This document shows, piece after piece, positions 5,976 through 8,240 of a DNA stretch of 8,240 bases (position 1 is its first letter; each line of letters opens with the position of its first letter). A model generated the notes under the pieces. The model was not told the DNA's origin, searched no databases, and saw only the letters and a list, made by a program, of their open reading frames with translations. The translations under genes were made by a program, and so were the position numbers. This DNA is from Methanobacteriota archaeon (GTDB taxonomy: Archaea > Thermoplasmatota > Poseidoniia > Poseidoniales > Poseidoniaceae): assembly GCA_002694585.1 (NCBI GenBank), contig NZMM01000010.1:1-8240 (forward strand). Direction: 5' to 3'.

Positions 5976-7028
5976 ATGGACACCTTGAAGTCCGGTCTCG
6001 GTTCATCACGGTGCATGGCTGGATTCAATCCCCGCCGCGGTCGTCGCGAAGCAGCAGACAATCTTGCCGTTGACGAAGACGGCGATTGCCCACGCTGCGG
6101 TGGAGACGCCCAGCCGTCCACGATGTCTGGATACCTCGCTTGCTCAAAGTGCGGCTACGAATGGGCCGACCCCAACCACGTGGAACAAAGGGCAGGTCCA
6201 ACACGTGACGACCACCACTACAACGCTGGCTTGGTCGACCAATTCAAGCAAGAGCTCCAATCGGGGGAACTGCGCGGCATGCTTGGGATCGACAAGGGCC
6301 TCTCCGGTGAGCAGGAAGCCAGCCTGAAGCGGTTGGAGGACAAGTGGATGAGCGGCATGCAGGGTCACTTCAACGCCGCTGCCGAAGAGCGAAAGCCGCT
6401 GATGATCAGTTTCGATGACGACGACAACATCGTCTCCACCCACGTCGCCGCCTTCCACATCCTGACCAACGATTTTGACGGTGGAGAAGAACTCCGTTTG
6501 GAGTATCCCGGCTACGGCACGGAATTCTATGCCTACAACGAATCCAGCCCAACGGGATGGAAGCGCGGCCGCACCAAAGAGGACACTGCGCGCTCGATCA
6601 CGAACACCATCAACCGTCATTCACGCTTGGTGTATGCGAACCTCGAAGGCAGCAGCATTCAACTTGAGTTGAGGGAAGAAAGCCTTCAGGCGAGTGCCCT
6701 CGTGGTGTTTGCTGACGATCCCGGTGGCCAGGACATCGTCGCCGAGAAAGGCGGCATTCGGCTCGACCACCGCGAAATTCAGGTCATTGACGACTACAAG
6801 AGCGTGGTTGAACTCGTGCTTGAAGACGGGATCATCTCTCCCTCCGAAGACCAGCTGCTCTGGGCGATGCGCCAGCAACTTGGCATCGACGATCATCACC
6901 ACGTGTCCATCGTCATGCAGATGTTTGGCGATCAGGCCCAGAAAGAATGCACGGGTTGCTCGGGCATGGCTGAGCTTTATCCCGAGCATGCGGCATGGTA
7001 TTGCCACACCTGTGAAGCGTGGTGCTGA
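5976..7028 (+). CDS. Protein of unknown function with zinc ribbons at both ends
   Basis: I do not recognise this 350-residue acidic protein. Near the N-terminus is a TFIIB/TFIIS-like ribbon, CPRCGG...CSKCGYEW (C38, C41, C56, C59), of the kind found in transcription-related and other archaeal proteins. At the very C-terminus is a second ribbon, C325-x2-C328 and C343-x2-C346, ending in Cys350. Between them lie a charged helical region (about 84-140), a middle part with alternating strands (about 142-265), and a segment VLEDGIISPSEDQLL...QQLGID (281-305). That segment resembles the helical repeat of TerB-like or calcium-loop helical domains; this likeness is weak. No membrane segment is seen. 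It starts two bases after the DUF35 gene stop; ATG 6015 (residue 14) is an alternative start, as the first 13 residues look poorly conserved. It is followed after 51 bases by the actin gene, so a partnership with the actin is possible but unproven. Confidence 0.75.
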   Translation: MDTLKSGLGSSRCMAGFNPRRGRREAADNLAVDEDGDCPRCGGDAQPSTMSGYLACSKCGYEWADPNHVEQRAGPTRDDHHYNAGLVDQFKQELQSGELRGMLGIDKGLSGEQEASLKRLEDKWMSGMQGHFNAAAEERKPLMISFDDDDNIVSTHVAAFHILTNDFDGGEELRLEYPGYGTEFYAYNESSPTGWKRGRTKEDTARSITNTINRHSRLVYANLEGSSIQLELREESLQASALVVFADDPGGQDIVAEKGGIRLDHREIQVIDDYKSVVELVLEDGIISPSEDQLLWAMRQQLGIDDHHHVSIVMQMFGDQAQKECTGCSGMAELYPEHAAWYCHTCEAWC

Positions 7029-7050
7029 CCTCAAATCAGCCAAGGGATGG

Positions 7051-7058
7051 TTCATAAG
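7051..7058 (+). promoter_or_regulatory. Possible TATA box for the actin gene
   Basis: TTCATAAG is the most A+T-rich patch in the 51-base gap and sits 22-29 bases before the ATG at 7080. That is where a TATA element would lie for a leaderless or nearly leaderless archaeal transcript. The match to consensus is poor and the preceding bases give only a weak BRE. The gene could equally be read from the upstream operon. Confidence 0.2.
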
Positions 7059-7079
7059 CGAAACCACGCTCGTGGGCCC

Positions 7080-8105
7080 ATGGCCAAAGAGACGCTTTAC
7101 ATTGGAATCGACCTCGGAACCTTCCGTTCCGTCATGGTGTCCTCCGCTTCCCACGAAGTGGAAGAACTCACCGTCATTGGGACCCCCAAGGATCCCGTTG
7201 CCCGCAACTTCCTGAAGCGTGACGTGCTGTTCGGTGAAGAGGCGCTCAAGAACCGCTTGGCGCTGAACCTCTACCGCCCCCTCGAACTCGGTGTCATCAA
7301 GGACACCCCCGAAGACCGGCAGTACATCGCCCACTTCATCACCCATCTCATTGGCCTCTCCGATCCCGAAGATTACGACCGCGTGGTCGCCGTGATCGGT
7401 GCCCCGGCCGAAGCAAGCCACGTCGACAAGACGGCCATCTTCGACGCTGCTGCAGGCTCCGTGAACGCCGCCATGATCATCTCCGAACCCTTCGCTGTGG
7501 CCTACGCCCTCGACATGTTGGAACACACCCTCGTCATCGACATCGGTGCGGGTACGACCGACCTGTGCCGCGTTTACGGGACCATTCCCGGACCCGGTGA
7601 CCAGATGCACACCGGCTTCGCCGGCGACTACGTGGACAGCCAGATCATCAATGAAGTCCAAGCCAAGTACAACGGCGCGCAGGTCACCAAGGACATGGCA
7701 CGCCGCTGGAAGGAACAGCATTCCTTTGTCTCCACCTCGCCGCCTGAGGACCCCATCATGGTGGACTTCTCCATCGAAGGCAAGGCCATGACCCTCGACA
7801 TCACCGACTGCGTGCAGCGGGCCTGCGAGTCCATCGTCGACCCCATCGTTGAGAACGTCAAGAAGCTCATTTCCGAGTCCAACCCGGAGTTCCACGACGA
7901 ATTCCGTCGCAACATGGTACTCGCCGGTGGCGGTTCTGGTATCCGTGGCCTCGGCGCCATGATCGAGCGTCGTCTTTCCGACATGGGTGACGTCAACGTC
8001 CACGTTGTCGATGACCCTGTTCGCTTGGGTGCCATGGGCGGTCTGCGCTTGTCCATGGAAGTCCCCGAGGACATGTGGAAGAACCTTACCCTCGCGACCC
8101 GCTGA
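7080..8105 (+). CDS. MamK-like actin (bacterial/archaeal actin-fold filament ATPase)
   Basis: The 341-residue product has the full actin ATPase set: phosphate-1 motif GIDLGT (9-14), phosphate-2 motif VIDIGAGTTD (152-161) with Asp154, connecting-helix SEPFAVAYALD (135-145) with the catalytic-type Glu136, and adenosine motif LAGGGSGIRGL (281-291). It is closer to magnetosome MamK than to MreB, ParM or crenactin as far as I can recall those sequences. Shared stretches include PKD near the start, AVIGAPAEAS for MamK's AVIGVPARAS, GTIPGPGDQ for GTVPGPEDQ, EQHSFV for EQFSFV, and a late P...W segment. Length fits MamK (about 350). ATG 7080 gives the family start M-A-K-E-T-L-Y-I-G-I-D-L-G-T. The ATG at 7047 adds eleven unlike residues. 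MamK forms cytoplasmic filaments that position organelles; here no other magnetosome gene is present, so the cargo is unknown. Codon use looks like the neighbouring genes, with no obvious sign of recent transfer. Confidence 0.9.
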   Translation: MAKETLYIGIDLGTFRSVMVSSASHEVEELTVIGTPKDPVARNFLKRDVLFGEEALKNRLALNLYRPLELGVIKDTPEDRQYIAHFITHLIGLSDPEDYDRVVAVIGAPAEASHVDKTAIFDAAAGSVNAAMIISEPFAVAYALDMLEHTLVIDIGAGTTDLCRVYGTIPGPGDQMHTGFAGDYVDSQIINEVQAKYNGAQVTKDMARRWKEQHSFVSTSPPEDPIMVDFSIEGKAMTLDITDCVQRACESIVDPIVENVKKLISESNPEFHDEFRRNMVLAGGGSGIRGLGAMIERRLSDMGDVNVHVVDDPVRLGAMGGLRLSMEVPEDMWKNLTLATR

Positions 8106-8132
8106 ACGGGCTCAGGGAAGACCACCGGAATC

Positions 8133-8151
8133 AGGTCCCAATCGGGGACCT
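8133..8151. terminator. Hairpin between convergent genes, possible terminator
   Basis: AGGTCCC (8133-8139) and GGGACCT (8145-8151) pair perfectly over seven bases around a five-base loop, 28 bases after the actin stop and 15 bases before the end of the convergent gene at 8166. It lacks a T-run on either side, so it is not a classical intrinsic terminator. It could stabilise 3' ends of both transcripts. Position supports the call; function is inferred. Confidence 0.4.
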
Positions 8152-8165
8152 CGGCAACGGGCCGC

Positions 8166-8240
8166 TTACGAGGGCAGTTCTCGCACCTCGGCGTCCTTGT
8201 CAAGCCGCATGACCTCGCCGATGAGGTCAGCTTTTCGTGC
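8166..8240 (-). CDS. C-terminal tail of a convergent gene (rest outside window)
   Basis: On the minus strand a frame is open from the window edge and ends in TAA at 8168-8166. Its 24 residues read ADLIGEVMRLDKDAEVRELPS at the end, a charged, helix-like composition normal for a protein C-terminus. It lies beyond the hairpin that follows the actin gene, where a convergent gene end would be expected. No family can be named from so short a piece, and it could be a chance open stretch. A second minus frame open across 8203-7628 runs into the actin coding region and is less plausible. Confidence 0.4.
   Translation of the reverse strand, partial: ARKADLIGEVMRLDKDAEVRELPS

Noticed and set aside
6621..8003. 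Long (460-residue) minus-strand open frame opposite the actin and double zinc-ribbon genes
   Set aside because: It is rich in Val, Gly, Asp and His without any recognisable motif and lies antisense to a gene with complete actin motifs. It is a frame shadow caused by G+C-rich codon use.
7080..8105. Reading the MamK-like gene as evidence of magnetosomes
   Set aside because: No other mam-type gene is visible in the window, and MamK-like proteins could serve other cargo; only the actin family call is supported.
7628..8203. Minus-strand frame starting CENCPRKR near the window end
   Set aside because: Although it has a CxxC near its start, it continues antisense through the actin coding region with no domain; the frame ending at 8166 is a better candidate for a convergent gene end.

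Overview
The window (about 60% G+C by eye) looks like an archaeal chromosome segment. My best guess is a marine Group II euryarchaeon (Poseidoniales, Thermoplasmatota) or a close relative. The reasons are the archaeal isopentenyl phosphate kinase, a type I (archaeal) geranylgeranyl diphosphate synthase, a CxxC zinc-ribbon KptA, and an archaeal thiolase coupled to a DUF35 protein, all in tightly packed genes with few Shine-Dalgarno motifs. The lineage is an inference from gene content, not from a marker gene.

Layout. Positions 1-282 (+) hold the 3' end of a MOSC-domain gene, which runs tail-to-tail into a minus-strand operon. That operon is isopentenyl phosphate kinase (2820-2005) followed, with an ATGA overlap, by a fused type 1 isopentenyl diphosphate isomerase and geranylgeranyl diphosphate synthase (2008-251). 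A 74-bp divergent spacer with two perfect 10-bp palindromes separates it from a small zinc-ribbon gene (2895-3221, +). This gene abuts, with no spacer, a convergent RNA 2'-phosphotransferase gene kptA (3905-3222, -). An 83-bp divergent spacer leads to a plus-strand run: thiolase (3989-5158), a DUF35/OB-fold protein with a strange N-terminal half (5155-5973, GTGA overlap, clear ribosome binding site), a protein with zinc ribbons at both ends (5976-7028), and a strongly MamK-like actin (7080-8105). A hairpin lies between the last gene and the tail of a convergent minus-strand gene that leaves the window at 8240. No stretch over 300 bases lacks a gene. I see no tRNA, rRNA, CRISPR, insertion sequence or attachment site.

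How the genes fit together. Four products sit on one pathway, isoprenoid synthesis for archaeal lipids. Thiolase plus DUF35 would make and channel acetoacetyl-CoA to HMG-CoA synthase at the start of the mevalonate route. Isopentenyl phosphate kinase makes IPP at the end of the archaeal variant. The fused isomerase-synthase turns IPP into DMAPP and then C20 geranylgeranyl diphosphate. KptA (RNA repair/splicing), the zinc-ribbon proteins and the actin have no obvious link to this pathway.

Most worth a second look: the MamK-like actin in an apparently archaeal, non-magnetosome setting; the DUF35 protein that seems to carry half of an HMG-CoA-synthase-like domain and a zinc ribbon without its cysteines; the isomerase-synthase fusion; and the altered NAD-site motif of KptA.
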